From: Bog-950 sp964631835
Lineage (GTDB): Bacteria; Bacteroidota; Bacteroidia; Chitinophagales; LD1
Length of the DNA stretch: 64,000 nucleotides
Assembly (NCBI GenBank): GCA_964631835.1
Contig: CAZWAD010000001.1
Span: 1 to 64,000 of the forward strand
Reading direction: 5' to 3'
Shown here: one piece after another, positions 42,650-51,528 of the stretch
How the letters are laid out: each line of letters begins with the position of its first letter
How positions within the stretch are numbered: position 1 is the first letter of the stretch
Notes under the pieces: model-generated
Databases searched by the model: none
The model's input: only the letters and a program-made list of their open reading frames with translations
Told to the model about the DNA's origin: nothing
Program-made: the position numbers and the translations under genes

Positions 42650-42682
42650 AAAACAGGGCGATGTTATTTCGCCCTATTTTGC
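42650..42682 (-). terminator. Rho-independent terminator of the HAD gene
   Basis: On the minus strand AGGGCGA pairs with TCGCCCT around a 7-nt loop and continues into GTTTTATTTTT. It overlaps the HAD gene stop codon. Confidence 0.75.
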
Positions 42683-43138
42683 AAGTTGTTCATTATTAAG
42701 AATAGCCCCCGCTTGTAAAAGGTGTTCGCGAGTGAGGCCCACTAACGGATTGGCTAGTATTAAATGCTTTTTCAAACCTGTTGGAAGCGCATTTAGGGAT
42801 TTATCGTCATCAATAATTACAAAATCCTTATCCACTTTGTTAGACTTGATCCATCTTAGAATTTCACTCTTCCGGTCCAGATTATCGTGATTAGCTTCTA
42901 AGGACTTGAGTTTGTTGATTTTGATTCCCCGCTTATCAAATATTTGCTTCCATTTAGCTACAGTATATTTTGACTTGTGCGAAGTTGTAAGAACGACAGT
43001 AGTATCATTAGTTATCAATCTCTTAATAACATCAATCGCTTTTTGACTAAACATAGGAAATCCATCTTCCAACATCTCCGGTTTTTTCCATGAAGCGGCA
43101 GGAACCATTACACCATCTATATCTAACAAAACTAACAT
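42674..43138 (-). CDS. HAD-superfamily phosphatase, Swiss-Army-Knife RNA-repair type
   Basis: 154 residues. HAD motifs: I 'LLDIDGVMV' (Asp6, Asp8), II 'VVLTTSHKSKY' (Ser/Thr), III Lys in 'LDRKSEILRW', IV 'FVIIDDDKSLN'. The layout matches the HAD_SAK class predicted to remove phosphates from damaged RNA ends. It lies 12 nt after a ParB-like gene on the same strand, and a terminator closes the pair. Confidence 0.78.
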   Translation of the reverse strand: MLVLLDIDGVMVPAASWKKPEMLEDGFPMFSQKAIDVIKRLITNDTTVVLTTSHKSKYTVAKWKQIFDKRGIKINKLKSLEANHDNLDRKSEILRWIKSNKVDKDFVIIDDDKSLNALPTGLKKHLILANPLVGLTREHLLQAGAILNNEQLAK

Positions 43139-43150
43139 AGCGCAAAGATA

Positions 43151-43537
43151 CTATTTGGCGAGCAATTCGACAATTTTCTCGGGTGATATGTCATTGTATT
43201 TAGCATCTATCTCATTGAACATTTTTATATCGGCTTCGGTATCCCAGTCTTCATTTTCGAATTCAATCTCGGTCCAGGTAGTAACCACAGTTGCAGATGT
43301 TTTTTTGGACGGCACTCTATCTAAATTGAAATTGGCTAACAGCGATGCCAGATATCTGTGATGACCATCAATAATTAAATCGCCATCCACTTTTATAGGT
43401 GGAAACTTTATTCCCACCAGCATCTTTAAATACAGCCTATTTACTATCGGAATGCATAACTTGTTGTGTGTTGACTTAAACTCACAATTAGCATCCTGCA
43501 ACATTTTAACTACGAGCTCTTTAGTAATTTGTTTCAA
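43151..43537 (-). CDS. ParB/sulfiredoxin-like domain protein
   Basis: 128 residues. Core 'IKVDGDLIIDGHHRYLASLL' is the conserved D-G-x-H-R-x-x-A motif of ParB-like nucleotide-binding domains, preceded by 'FPPIKV'. The chain lacks the DNA-binding helix-turn-helix of chromosomal ParB. Such small proteins may be nucleases, kinases or nucleotide-dependent switches. First gene of a two-gene unit with the HAD phosphatase. Confidence 0.7.
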   Translation of the reverse strand: MKQITKELVVKMLQDANCEFKSTHNKLCIPIVNRLYLKMLVGIKFPPIKVDGDLIIDGHHRYLASLLANFNLDRVPSKKTSATVVTTWTEIEFENEDWDTEADIKMFNEIDAKYNDISPEKIVELLAK

Positions 43538-43597
43538 TCCTTCTGCGACTAAGCTTGCAACGTTAGCGAATTAACTTTAAGTACCGTTCGATGTAAC

Positions 43598-44821
43598 CTA
43601 TTTAAAACTCATCTCACTTGCTGCGGCTTTTCGCGCGGGGAAATACGAAGCCAGCAGGCTGATAGAAACAATAATGGCAAGCGTGATGACCGGGTCGAGG
43701 GGTTTCAGCTTTACCGGGTAGTAGTTAATCACAAAGCTCGAGTCGCTGCCACCCAGCCTGAGAAAGTGAAATTTCATTTGCAACAGCAGCACAATGTAGC
43801 CCAGCGCCAAACCGGTGAGCGCGCCAATGAGCGAGGAGAGCATGCCGTTGGTGAGGTAAACCTGCCTGATGAGCTGTGCAGTGCCGCCCATGGCCTTGAG
43901 GATGGAGATGTCTTTGGTTTTTTCGAGCACCAGCATAGTGAGCGAGCCGATAATGTTGAACGAAATAATGAGGATGATAAAAGCGAGAATGGCGGTGGTC
44001 ACCCATCGCTCGATGAGCATCACTCGGTAGGTTTCGGCTTTTTGTTCGTACCGGCTGCGCACCACAAAGTTGTTACCGGTGAGCTGCGCCACCTGTTGTT
44101 TCATGTCGTCCAAATCGGCACCGGTGCGCAGTTTTATTTCGTATGCCGAAACGCGGTTGTCATCGCCCAGCAGCTCGCGGGCAAAGCCGAGCGACACAAA
44201 AACATACCTGGAATCAAACTCCTGCTGGATAGAAAAAATACCTGCAGGCATTACCGACATGGTGTTGAAAGCATCTTCAGGCATTAGGGCTGTCTTCACT
44301 CCTTTGCGCGGCACCGTAATGCGCAGCGGCTCCATGCCGCGGTTCACATCTATGTTCATGGAGTAAGAAATATTAGCACCGGCAACTCCGTAGTTGAGTG
44401 ATGAGTCGCGGAGAATAAACCGCCCATCGCGCACGAACCTGTCAACGGTGGTTACGTTGCTGTAGTTTTCGTCCACACCTTTCACCGCGGCAATCTGCGC
44501 CTGCTCACCATATTCGAGGTAGGCATTCTCTTCGAGAGTTTGCGACAAACAAGCAATGCCATCGAGTTGAAGGATTTTGCTGCGGAGCAGCGAGTCGTCT
44601 TCAAATGTTTTGCCGGCAGCCGCACGTATTTCCAAATCGGGATAAAAAGAATTGTAAAGCGAAAGCACCAACCCCTCGAAACCATTGAACACCGAGAGCA
44701 CCACAATCAGCGCGAACGCGCCCACCCCCATGCCCAGCATGCTGACGGCTGAAATAATATTAATCGCGTTGGTTGATTTCCTCGAAAAGATGTAGCGGAA
44801 GGCAATTCGGGCGGCAAGCAT
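43598..44821 (-). CDS. ABC transporter permease, LolC/LolE type
   Basis: 407 residues. One N-terminal and three C-terminal membrane segments around a large periplasmic MacB/FtsX-type domain. 'RYIFSRKSTNAINIISAVSMLGMGVGAFALIVVLSVFNGFE' opens it, and 'MLVLEKTKDISILKAMGGTAQLIRQVYL' is the coupling segment that contacts the ATPase. Takes part in moving lipoproteins from the inner to the outer membrane. Follows rbfA after 47 nt that hold a minisatellite. Confidence 0.88.
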   Translation of the reverse strand: MLAARIAFRYIFSRKSTNAINIISAVSMLGMGVGAFALIVVLSVFNGFEGLVLSLYNSFYPDLEIRAAAGKTFEDDSLLRSKILQLDGIACLSQTLEENAYLEYGEQAQIAAVKGVDENYSNVTTVDRFVRDGRFILRDSSLNYGVAGANISYSMNIDVNRGMEPLRITVPRKGVKTALMPEDAFNTMSVMPAGIFSIQQEFDSRYVFVSLGFARELLGDDNRVSAYEIKLRTGADLDDMKQQVAQLTGNNFVVRSRYEQKAETYRVMLIERWVTTAILAFIILIISFNIIGSLTMLVLEKTKDISILKAMGGTAQLIRQVYLTNGMLSSLIGALTGLALGYIVLLLQMKFHFLRLGGSDSSFVINYYPVKLKPLDPVITLAIIVSISLLASYFPARKAAASEMSFK

Positions 44822-44830
44822 AGGTTAACT

Positions 44831-44858
44831 GACGGGTGACGGGTGACGGGTGACGGGT
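44831..44858. repeat. 7-bp minisatellite (gacgggt x4), exact
   Basis: Four identical heptamers plus a fifth imperfect one in the rbfA-lolE gap. Confidence 0.9.
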
Positions 44859-44868
44859 GACAGGAGGC

Positions 44869-45303
44869 TCATTTCTTTTTCGTTTTGCGGGTAGTTTTGC
44901 GTTTCGGTTTTTCTTCCTCTGTCCTCCGTCTCCGGTCTTCGGTCAGCAAAGCATCTTCCTCCTTTATCTTCTTGAACACTTCATCCATGTGAAAAGCATA
45001 GTCCAGAGTATCATCCTTAAAGAATTCTATCTCCGGCATAATGCGCAACTGGTGGCGCATCTGCTCATTCAGTTTTCTTTTCAGCTCATGCTTATGTGTG
45101 TAGAAGCTATCTACTACCGCATCGGCATCCTCCGAATTATAAACACTGAGGTAGAACCGCACCAGCCCGAGGTCGGAGGTAACCTTTACACGGGTTAACG
45201 TTACAAATGCCTTTCCGTAAATACTTTTGCCCTCCCGGTTCAGAATATTGGTAAACGCCTCCTGAATCACCGAACCCATTTTCAATTGTCTGCGCGAATC
45301 CAT
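44869..45303 (-). CDS. rbfA: Ribosome-binding factor A
   Basis: 144 residues. KH-like core: 'MGSVIQEAFTNILNREGKSIYGKAFVTLTRVKVTSDLGLVRFYLSVY' and 'RHQLRIMPEIEFFKDDTLDYAFHMDEVFKKI', the conserved RbfA end. Binds the 30S subunit during 16S maturation. The last 30 residues are an added Arg/Lys-rich tail whose 'TEDRRRRTEE' is encoded by 7-bp repeats at 44916-44943. Confidence 0.93.
   Translation of the reverse strand: MDSRRQLKMGSVIQEAFTNILNREGKSIYGKAFVTLTRVKVTSDLGLVRFYLSVYNSEDADAVVDSFYTHKHELKRKLNEQMRHQLRIMPEIEFFKDDTLDYAFHMDEVFKKIKEEDALLTEDRRRRTEEEKPKRKTTRKTKKK
44916..44943. repeat. 7-bp minisatellite inside the rbfA tail
   Basis: cctctgt, cctccgt, ctccggt, cttcggt. Confidence 0.8.
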
Positions 45304-45409
45304 CTCAAATATTTTTGACGAAAATAAAAATTAAACGAGGGCTTATGCGTTAGTAGTTGCCGGTTTAGGGCCGAAAAGAAAAATTTACTCCTCCACACCC
45401 ATGCGCTGT

Positions 45410-45417
45410 TATATTTG
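45410..45417 (+). promoter_or_regulatory. -7 promoter box TATATTTG
   Basis: Full TAnnTTTG match six bases before the ABC transporter ATG at 45424; no clear TTG upstream. It would place the transcript start at the start codon. Confidence 0.4.
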
Positions 45418-45423
45418 TCACAG

Positions 45424-47247
45424 ATGAAGAACCTCCTCCGCATTCTTTCTTACGTCCGCAGGTATTCGGTGTTTGCCGCGCTGAATGTTTTGTTCAACAT
45501 CCTTACGGTTTTGTTCTCACTGTTTTCGGTGTTCATGATTATTCCATTTATGCAGTTGCTGTTCGGAAAAATTCCGCTGGTTATGGACAAACCGGCACCC
45601 GCCTACAATGCCGATTACCTGATTGACCTCCTGAAATATATTCTGAGCATGGAGATTAATCAGAACGGCCAACTGGTAGCCCTGGTAAAGTTTTGCGTGG
45701 CTGTGGCGGTGGTGTTTTTCTTAAAAAATCTTTTCCGGTACCTGGCGGTGTATTTTCTCTCGCCTATCCGCACCGGTGCGGTGCGCGACATCCGCAACGA
45801 GCTTTATGCCAAAATTATTTCGCTGCCGCTCTCTTACTACTCCAAGGAACGCAAGGGCGACCTCATCTCGCGCCTCACCGATGATGTAAAAGAAATTGAA
45901 ATCAGCATTATCAGCTTTCTTGAAGTGACTGTGCGCGAGCCGCTGAACATTATAATTTTCCTGGGTGCGCTGCTGTTCCTCAGTCCACAACTCACCGCTT
46001 TTGTTTTAATCATGTTGCTCATTACCGGTTTTATCATAGGCAGGGTTGGCAAAAGTTTGAAAAAACAATCTATCGAAGCTCAGTCTGTATCGGGACATTT
46101 GCTTTCGGTGATTGATGAAACACTGAGTGGTCTAAGAATTATTCACGCCTTCAATGCCGAGCAATTCATGCGCAGGCAGTTTGATAAAATCAATACGGAG
46201 TATTTCTCGCTTAACCGGAAAATTATTACCCGCAGGGAACTTTCTTCCCCGCTAACTGAATTCCTTGCCATGTGTGTGGTTTGTTCGGTGCTCTATTTTG
46301 GCGGAACACTGGTGCTGGAAACAAAAAACCTCGAGGCGGAGACATTTATTGCGTTCATGGTATTGTTTGCCCAACTCATTCCACCGGCAAAGAATTTCTC
46401 TTCAGCTTCTTACAACATCCGCAAAGGACTCGCTTCAGCACAGCGCGTTTTTGAAGTGCTCGATGCCGAAGTGATGATTACAGAGAAAGCAAATGCGCTT
46501 CCTATTAAAGAGTTCAAAACAGAAATTGAATTCCGCGATGCCGGGTTCGCTTACCATAACTATGACGATAAGAAAATCCTGAGCAACGTCAATCTAAAAA
46601 TCGGTAAAGGGAAGATGATAGCGCTGGTCGGTCAGTCGGGCGCGGGTAAAACTACTCTTGTTGACCTGCTCCCGAGATTTTATGATGTAAGCGAAGGAAA
46701 GATATTGATTGACGATACCGATATCCGCGACTACAAGCTCAACGACCTGCGGCACCTTTTCGGCATGGTTAGCCAGGAATCTATCCTCTTTAATGACAGC
46801 GTTCATAACAACATAGCCTTTGGAAACGAAAACGCCACCCGCGAAAAGGTAATGGAGGCGGCTAAGATTGCCAACGCCCACGATTTTATTATGAAAATAG
46901 AGCATGGCTACGATTCAACCATAGGCGACCGCGGCAGTAAACTCAGCGGGGGCGAAAGGCAGCGCCTCACCATTGCCCGGGCTGTCCTCAAAAACCCTCC
47001 TATTCTCATTCTTGATGAGGCCACTTCCTCCCTTGATTCCAACTCTGAAAAACTAGTTCAGGAGGCGCTCACCAAGCTGATGAAGGGTAGAACTACCATC
47101 GTTATTGCCCACCGCCTCTCCACCATTCAATATGCCGATGAAATCATAGTTATGCATGATGGGGTAGTTACAGAAAGGGGCAATCACATAGGCCTCATGG
47201 CCAAGAACGGCATATACAAACGCCTTGTGGAGCTTCAGGCGTTTTAG
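45424..47247 (+). CDS. MsbA-like ABC exporter (fused membrane and ATPase domains)
   Basis: 607 residues. Six membrane segments in residues 15-310, with the coupling helix region 'YYSKERKGDLISRLTDDVKEIE', then an ATPase domain: Walker A 'VGQSGAGKTTL', signature 'LSGGERQRL', Walker B 'ILILDEATSSLD', H-loop 'IVIAHRLSTI'. Homodimeric exporter; lipid A/LPS core or another lipid is the likely cargo in a Gram-negative cell. I start at ATG 45424 rather than a TTG nine bases earlier. Confidence 0.9.
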   Translation: MKNLLRILSYVRRYSVFAALNVLFNILTVLFSLFSVFMIIPFMQLLFGKIPLVMDKPAPAYNADYLIDLLKYILSMEINQNGQLVALVKFCVAVAVVFFLKNLFRYLAVYFLSPIRTGAVRDIRNELYAKIISLPLSYYSKERKGDLISRLTDDVKEIEISIISFLEVTVREPLNIIIFLGALLFLSPQLTAFVLIMLLITGFIIGRVGKSLKKQSIEAQSVSGHLLSVIDETLSGLRIIHAFNAEQFMRRQFDKINTEYFSLNRKIITRRELSSPLTEFLAMCVVCSVLYFGGTLVLETKNLEAETFIAFMVLFAQLIPPAKNFSSASYNIRKGLASAQRVFEVLDAEVMITEKANALPIKEFKTEIEFRDAGFAYHNYDDKKILSNVNLKIGKGKMIALVGQSGAGKTTLVDLLPRFYDVSEGKILIDDTDIRDYKLNDLRHLFGMVSQESILFNDSVHNNIAFGNENATREKVMEAAKIANAHDFIMKIEHGYDSTIGDRGSKLSGGERQRLTIARAVLKNPPILILDEATSSLDSNSEKLVQEALTKLMKGRTTIVIAHRLSTIQYADEIIVMHDGVVTERGNHIGLMAKNGIYKRLVELQAF

Positions 47248-47288
47248 GTCAAATCTTTACAATTTATTAGCAAAAGCATACAATTTTA

Positions 47289-47353
47289 TTCAAAAACGAA
47301 CGTTTTTGAATTTGTATATTTGGTGCGAAAATTCGCTGAATTAGAATTTTCGC
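47289..47353. promoter_or_regulatory. Two palindromes and a TATATTTG box upstream of a secreted-protein gene
   Basis: TTCAAAAACG-AA-CGTTTTTGAA at 47289-47310, then TATATTTG at 47315-47322, then GCGAAAATTC/GAATTTTCGC with a 9-nt loop at 47325-47353. The first could be an operator, or the terminator of the ABC gene; the second falls in the predicted leader. Confidence 0.45.
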
Positions 47354-47419
47354 GTTTTGGGGAGTTGTGTGGAAGAAGTTAATTCATCTGTAGTTGTATT
47401 CATTAATCATTAAAATATA

Positions 47420-47929
47420 ATGTCAATCATGAAAACCAAATCTGTTCTCAAAGCAAGTTTTGGTTTCATCTTAGTTGCCTTGTTCGGAAATATTTTTTCG
47501 CAAAACACTCCAACAACACATGAAACCAATTTGACCTCCGGTCCTCAATCTGTCATTAATCATGCTGTTACCAATACCGATGTACTTGTCATCACCGGTA
47601 AAATTGTTGATGCACAAACCGGTGAAGCTATCACCAACGCAAAAATTAATTTCGACAAGTTTGGCGAAGAACTTCTGCAGGCGTCTATTGATGACAAAGG
47701 AAATTATGCGCTGGCGCTCAACAAAAAAGAATTGGGAGAACCCATTCGTGTCATTTTTAAAGTGGCGGGATACAAAAGATATGTCATCAGGAATATTGAT
47801 AAAGGCGCTACTTATCTCGATGCTGATATTTTTCTCCAACCGGTGGAAAGTGATGAGAAAAGCAATGGCACTGTGAAATATATAATGAACGATGACCCGT
47901 TCAACAAGATGGTGATTGAACTGCAGTAA
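47420..47929 (+). CDS. Secreted carboxypeptidase-regulatory-like domain protein
   Basis: 169 residues, signal peptide ending NIFSQ. The domain 'VLVITGKIVDAQTGEAITNAKINFD' to 'YLDADIFLQPV' is a CarboxypepD_reg-like beta-sandwich, common at the N-termini of Bacteroidota outer-membrane receptors but here alone. Function unknown; periplasmic or outer-membrane associated. The start could also be the ATG nine bases in (47429), which gives the more usual Lys-rich signal start. Confidence 0.72.
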   Translation: MSIMKTKSVLKASFGFILVALFGNIFSQNTPTTHETNLTSGPQSVINHAVTNTDVLVITGKIVDAQTGEAITNAKINFDKFGEELLQASIDDKGNYALALNKKELGEPIRVIFKVAGYKRYVIRNIDKGATYLDADIFLQPVESDEKSNGTVKYIMNDDPFNKMVIELQ

Positions 47930-47950
47930 GAATTTCTTGGTTAGCAATTA

Positions 47951-47984
47951 AAATCCCCGCCAAATACCGGTGGGGATTTTTTTT
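47951..47984 (+). terminator. Rho-independent terminator
   Basis: AAATCCCC pairs with GGGGATTT and is followed by eight T; 21 nt after the preceding stop. Confidence 0.85.
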
Positions 47985-48033
47985 GATTTATGTCAGTCGT
48001 TGTCATTTTGTGTAATTGTTATTTTTAAAACCG

Positions 48034-48780
48034 ATGAAGCAAAGTGACATCTGGTTCCGGTTTTTTAAATCACCTTTTGCGGGAAGCGAACCCCGCTACT
48101 TTGAAGTTCAAGATGAGCCTTGGGCGATAGAGATAGAAAAGAATTACTCCGCCATCAGAGAAGAAGTGCTTCAGTTTATTGAAAAAGATGTTTCGTTGCT
48201 GAAGGATTACCGCTTTCACATCACGGACGGAAAGCCGCAATGGCAAACGTTTAGTTTAATGAGCTGGGGGTTTATTCACGGAAAGCGAATCGGAAAGCTA
48301 CCGGTTACCTGGAATATTTTCAAAAATCTTAATTGTATTTCTTCTGTTTCTGTAAGCCGATTGATTGCAGGGCAATCTATTCCTGCTCATCACGGAGATA
48401 CGAATGCAATTTACCGGTGCCATCTTGGAATAAAAATTCCTGCGCGAGCACCGGATTGTTGTTTTATAGCAGAAGATGAAGAGCGGAGATGGGAAGAAGG
48501 AAAAATACTTGCGTTCTGCGATGCACGGAAACATTATGCGAGGAACCTGACGGGCGAAGACCGTTACGTAATTTTATTCGATGTGATAAGGCCGGAGTTT
48601 CTGAATCAAAAAATTTCTGTTTGTGCCGATATAATTGCAACGCATGTACTACACGCAGTGGATATGAGGTTGAACTTTTATGAAGCCGCACCGGTTTGGC
48701 TGCTGAAGTTTCTGGTTACAGCAATTTCTGTCCCAGCTTATTTATTTCTTCGTGTTCAGCATTTGTTTTACAAAATCTGA
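48034..48780 (+). CDS. Aspartyl/asparaginyl beta-hydroxylase family protein
   Basis: 248 residues. Core 'SRLIAGQSIPAHHGDTNAIYRCHLGIKIPA' holds the iron-binding His and 2-oxoglutarate region, with the second His in 'FCDARKHYARNLTGEDRYVILFDVIRP'. Fe(II)/2-oxoglutarate hydroxylases of this family modify proteins or lipid A acyl chains (LpxO-type). A C-terminal hydrophobic helix (about 225-248) suggests membrane attachment, which favours an LpxO-like role. Start chosen at ATG 48034, not the TTG 18 bases upstream. Confidence 0.82.
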   Translation: MKQSDIWFRFFKSPFAGSEPRYFEVQDEPWAIEIEKNYSAIREEVLQFIEKDVSLLKDYRFHITDGKPQWQTFSLMSWGFIHGKRIGKLPVTWNIFKNLNCISSVSVSRLIAGQSIPAHHGDTNAIYRCHLGIKIPARAPDCCFIAEDEERRWEEGKILAFCDARKHYARNLTGEDRYVILFDVIRPEFLNQKISVCADIIATHVLHAVDMRLNFYEAAPVWLLKFLVTAISVPAYLFLRVQHLFYKI

Positions 48781-48781
48781 A

Positions 48782-50128
48782 ATGAAATTTATTCTCATGG
48801 AATTGGTTTGGGCGATTTTGATTATGACAGTATGCCTGCTGTTATTACCGGCAATCAATCTTGTTGACTGGAGTGAAGTATATCTTTCGGTTTGGTACGG
48901 ATTAAAAAAAATGTTTCCCCTTGGCAGCGATGGAACGGTTCGTTTGATAGTCTTTGTTTTTGCAGCATTGTCGTTTTTATTGTTGATTGCCACAGCAATA
49001 TCCATTCTTCGGAAAATTCCTGCTGCCGCTTTGCGCGTACGCCTGATTCAGTTTGTGATTTTGCTGAGTGTTTTTTTTGTTGCTGAGATTTATTTGCAGT
49101 GGCAGGGATTGTTTCCGGGTTCTGTTTTCAGGAACTTCAAAATAGTAGACGAATTGAAAGAGCAGGAGTTTCAATACTCCGACAGTTCGGGTATTATCCG
49201 ATACATTGATAACCCCGTTTATTTTCCTTCTGATTATGTGATAAACAAAGCGGGTTTCCGCAGCAAATATGAATATGATTCGCTTTCGATTACCAGACTG
49301 AAGAAGCAAGGCAAGAAAGTTTTCATGTTTATCGGAGATTCTTTTGTGGCCGGTTTATCCGCACAACCTATTGCTAATTGCTTTGTTGATTTGTTTGATT
49401 CCGGTTCTATTGTTTCGCTCAACTTCGGACAATTGGGTGCTGACCCTGTGCAGTATGCCCTGGTTTGCTCCACTTATGTGAGCAAAGTGAAACCGGACAA
49501 GGTTTTTGTCTGCATTTACGAAAATGATTTCCTGACTTACGAGCGAGAGCCCTCACCGGGTATTCCGATTTATTACCGCACCAACACTTCGCCTAACGGA
49601 GGAATGATGTTATCGCAAAAGCCGCTGGAGTTTGGTTTTGCAGCGAATGAACTTTTTAAATCACCACAGGAGGCGTATGATTTTTACGTAGAGCATTACA
49701 CTGTCCGGAAAAACGAAAATGTTGTGACGAGATTTTTCTCTTATTCCTCACTGCTCACACAATTTTATTTGAAGCTCTCAGGATTTGATACAGTACAAGG
49801 TAAGCGGTCCGTAACCGGAAGTATAGATGATTTAAATGTTCAGGTGATTCTTTTCAGAAGTTTGAAAGAAATTAAGAGGGTGTGCGATGAAGAAAATATT
49901 CCCGTTATGTTTTGTGGTATTCCTTCGGCATCACAAGAGGAAACTGAACCGGTTGTTACTTTGAAAGAAGGGAGTGATTCGGTGGAGATTTTCTATCCCA
50001 GCAATTTTTCAAAAAAAGATTTCAACACATCGCAGGGAGATATTCATTTTAATAATGAAGGACACCGGAAATACTTTGGGTTCCTACAGCAGAAACTTAG
50101 ATATTGGCATAAAAAACCAACTCAATAA
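48782..50128 (+). CDS. Membrane-anchored SGNH/GDSL-like hydrolase
   Basis: 448 residues. Two or three N-terminal membrane segments (about 5-30, 55-75, 85-110), then an SGNH-like domain: 'VFMFIGDSFVAGLSAQP' (block I Ser), 'SLNFGQLGADPVQYAL', and 'GDIHFNNEGHRKYFGFL' (D-x-H catalytic pair). Probably an O-acyl esterase or acyltransferase for surface glycans. Starts one base after the hydroxylase stop, so co-transcribed. An earlier in-frame ATG (48752) would overlap that gene. Confidence 0.7.
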   Translation: MKFILMELVWAILIMTVCLLLLPAINLVDWSEVYLSVWYGLKKMFPLGSDGTVRLIVFVFAALSFLLLIATAISILRKIPAAALRVRLIQFVILLSVFFVAEIYLQWQGLFPGSVFRNFKIVDELKEQEFQYSDSSGIIRYIDNPVYFPSDYVINKAGFRSKYEYDSLSITRLKKQGKKVFMFIGDSFVAGLSAQPIANCFVDLFDSGSIVSLNFGQLGADPVQYALVCSTYVSKVKPDKVFVCIYENDFLTYEREPSPGIPIYYRTNTSPNGGMMLSQKPLEFGFAANELFKSPQEAYDFYVEHYTVRKNENVVTRFFSYSSLLTQFYLKLSGFDTVQGKRSVTGSIDDLNVQVILFRSLKEIKRVCDEENIPVMFCGIPSASQEETEPVVTLKEGSDSVEIFYPSNFSKKDFNTSQGDIHFNNEGHRKYFGFLQQKLRYWHKKPTQ

Positions 50129-51390
50129 AAAACTATTCGCTCGACTTTTTGTATTGTATCATAACCTGATGCAGAAAAACGAATGACAAACTGACCTGCT
50201 CCAAACTCTTGTTTTGAAATGGCTTGGGTTGTATTGGCTTGAATCACCCTTTTTCCCGCCAATCTCCCATCCACAGCAAAAATTTCTATGTTCAGGTCTT
50301 GGTAATGATGCGAAGAAATGGTCACTACATCTTCACTCGGGTTTGGAAAAACAGAAACAGAAATAGTTTCGCGCAAATCCTTAACACGGGAAATAAGGGC
50401 AGAGTCGCAGATAACGTGCTGATAAAGGAAATCGCGGATTATCCAAACCGTAGAGTCCATATAATTTGAAGCCGGGGGAAGAAAAGGAATTGGCAAAATG
50501 TAGGGCACATGGTCAGCCCCTTGAAAAAGGTAAAGCGAATGCGGTACTCCGGGAATATTGTTTAAGCGGTTCAGGATGTCACCTCCGCCAAACAACAAAC
50601 TTTCAGGGTGGGTAAGCCCGAAGACGCTATCATAATAGCAAGCCACTGTGGAATCGGCCAATCCATGAACACCAACTAAAATCGGGTCGCCCGGCATTAT
50701 CCAAACAGTATCGGCAATGCCGCCACATAGATCAATAACTCCTTTCACTTTGGAATTGTAGCCGGGATTCCCGCTGTTGCCTTCCGGCCCGCCAAGTGCA
50801 GCTAAAGCGGGTCGTGCCCAATCTGGTTCGGAGCGTGAAAGCGTATCTTCTTTTCCATATGCGTAATTCAGTCCAATGAATGCACCCGCTGAACTGCCGC
50901 CAATAAAAATCTGGCTGGTGTCAATGCGCCAGGTGTTTATGGTTTGAGCATCTTTATAAAAAAACCTGACTGCCGCGCGCATATCCTGCACAGCTCTCAT
51001 CAATGCTTTAAACTGGTTGGTGTCGCTATCACTGCCGCCTTCAAAACCCAGCCGGTAATCAATGGTGGCGCACACATAACCTCTGCGTGAAAAGTTGTCG
51101 CAAAGTTGAGTGATGTCTGGGCTTTGGCGGATACCAGCGGTAAAACTTCCTGGAAAAGCAAGAACCATCAGCGGGCGGTGTGCAAAATTATCGCCCTGCG
51201 GTTCATAAATATCCATTTTCAAATCAATGTAGGTACTGTCGAATTTCATGGCATTGCCGAATAAAATTCCTGAGCTGATTTTAGGCGTGAAAATTTTGTT
51301 GTAATAGCGACCGTTACTGCACTGTGATTTTAAAGCGTAAGAAAAAAGCAGAAAAGAAAAAAGGCATAGAAGCGGCCAGAGTTTTCTCAT
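50122..51390 (-). CDS. T9SS-secreted carboxylesterase-like alpha/beta hydrolase
   Basis: 422 residues with a signal peptide ending LKSQ. 'RPLMVLAFPGSFTAG' (HGG-like oxyanion loop, here P-G-S), 'GYVCATIDYRLG', nucleophile 'IFIGGSSAGAFIGL', and 'FQGADHVPYI' (His). The last 75 residues are a T9SS type A domain ('SVFPNPSEDVVTISS...FAVDGRLAGKRVI'). Paralogue of 58244-59440; both share an 'EGNSGNPGY' segment. Its 3' end overlaps the opposing SGNH gene by 7 nt. Confidence 0.83.
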   Translation of the reverse strand: MRKLWPLLCLFSFLLFSYALKSQCSNGRYYNKIFTPKISSGILFGNAMKFDSTYIDLKMDIYEPQGDNFAHRPLMVLAFPGSFTAGIRQSPDITQLCDNFSRRGYVCATIDYRLGFEGGSDSDTNQFKALMRAVQDMRAAVRFFYKDAQTINTWRIDTSQIFIGGSSAGAFIGLNYAYGKEDTLSRSEPDWARPALAALGGPEGNSGNPGYNSKVKGVIDLCGGIADTVWIMPGDPILVGVHGLADSTVACYYDSVFGLTHPESLLFGGGDILNRLNNIPGVPHSLYLFQGADHVPYILPIPFLPPASNYMDSTVWIIRDFLYQHVICDSALISRVKDLRETISVSVFPNPSEDVVTISSHHYQDLNIEIFAVDGRLAGKRVIQANTTQAISKQEFGAGQFVIRFSASGYDTIQKVERIVFY

Positions 51391-51528
51391 ACGTTTATTT
51401 TTTTTATGAAGCGAAAAGTAGATAAAAGATTCCGCAAAAAACAAACTTATATTCTGAACTCCAACTAATAGTTAAGTAGTAGCATCATTTGTTGTATTTT
51501 TACGCCTTAAAGAAAGCCAAACCAACCT

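Noticed and set aside
43766..44287. 173-residue frame antisense to the LolE-like gene
   Set aside because: No family pattern, His/Glu-rich shadow of a well-supported coding gene.
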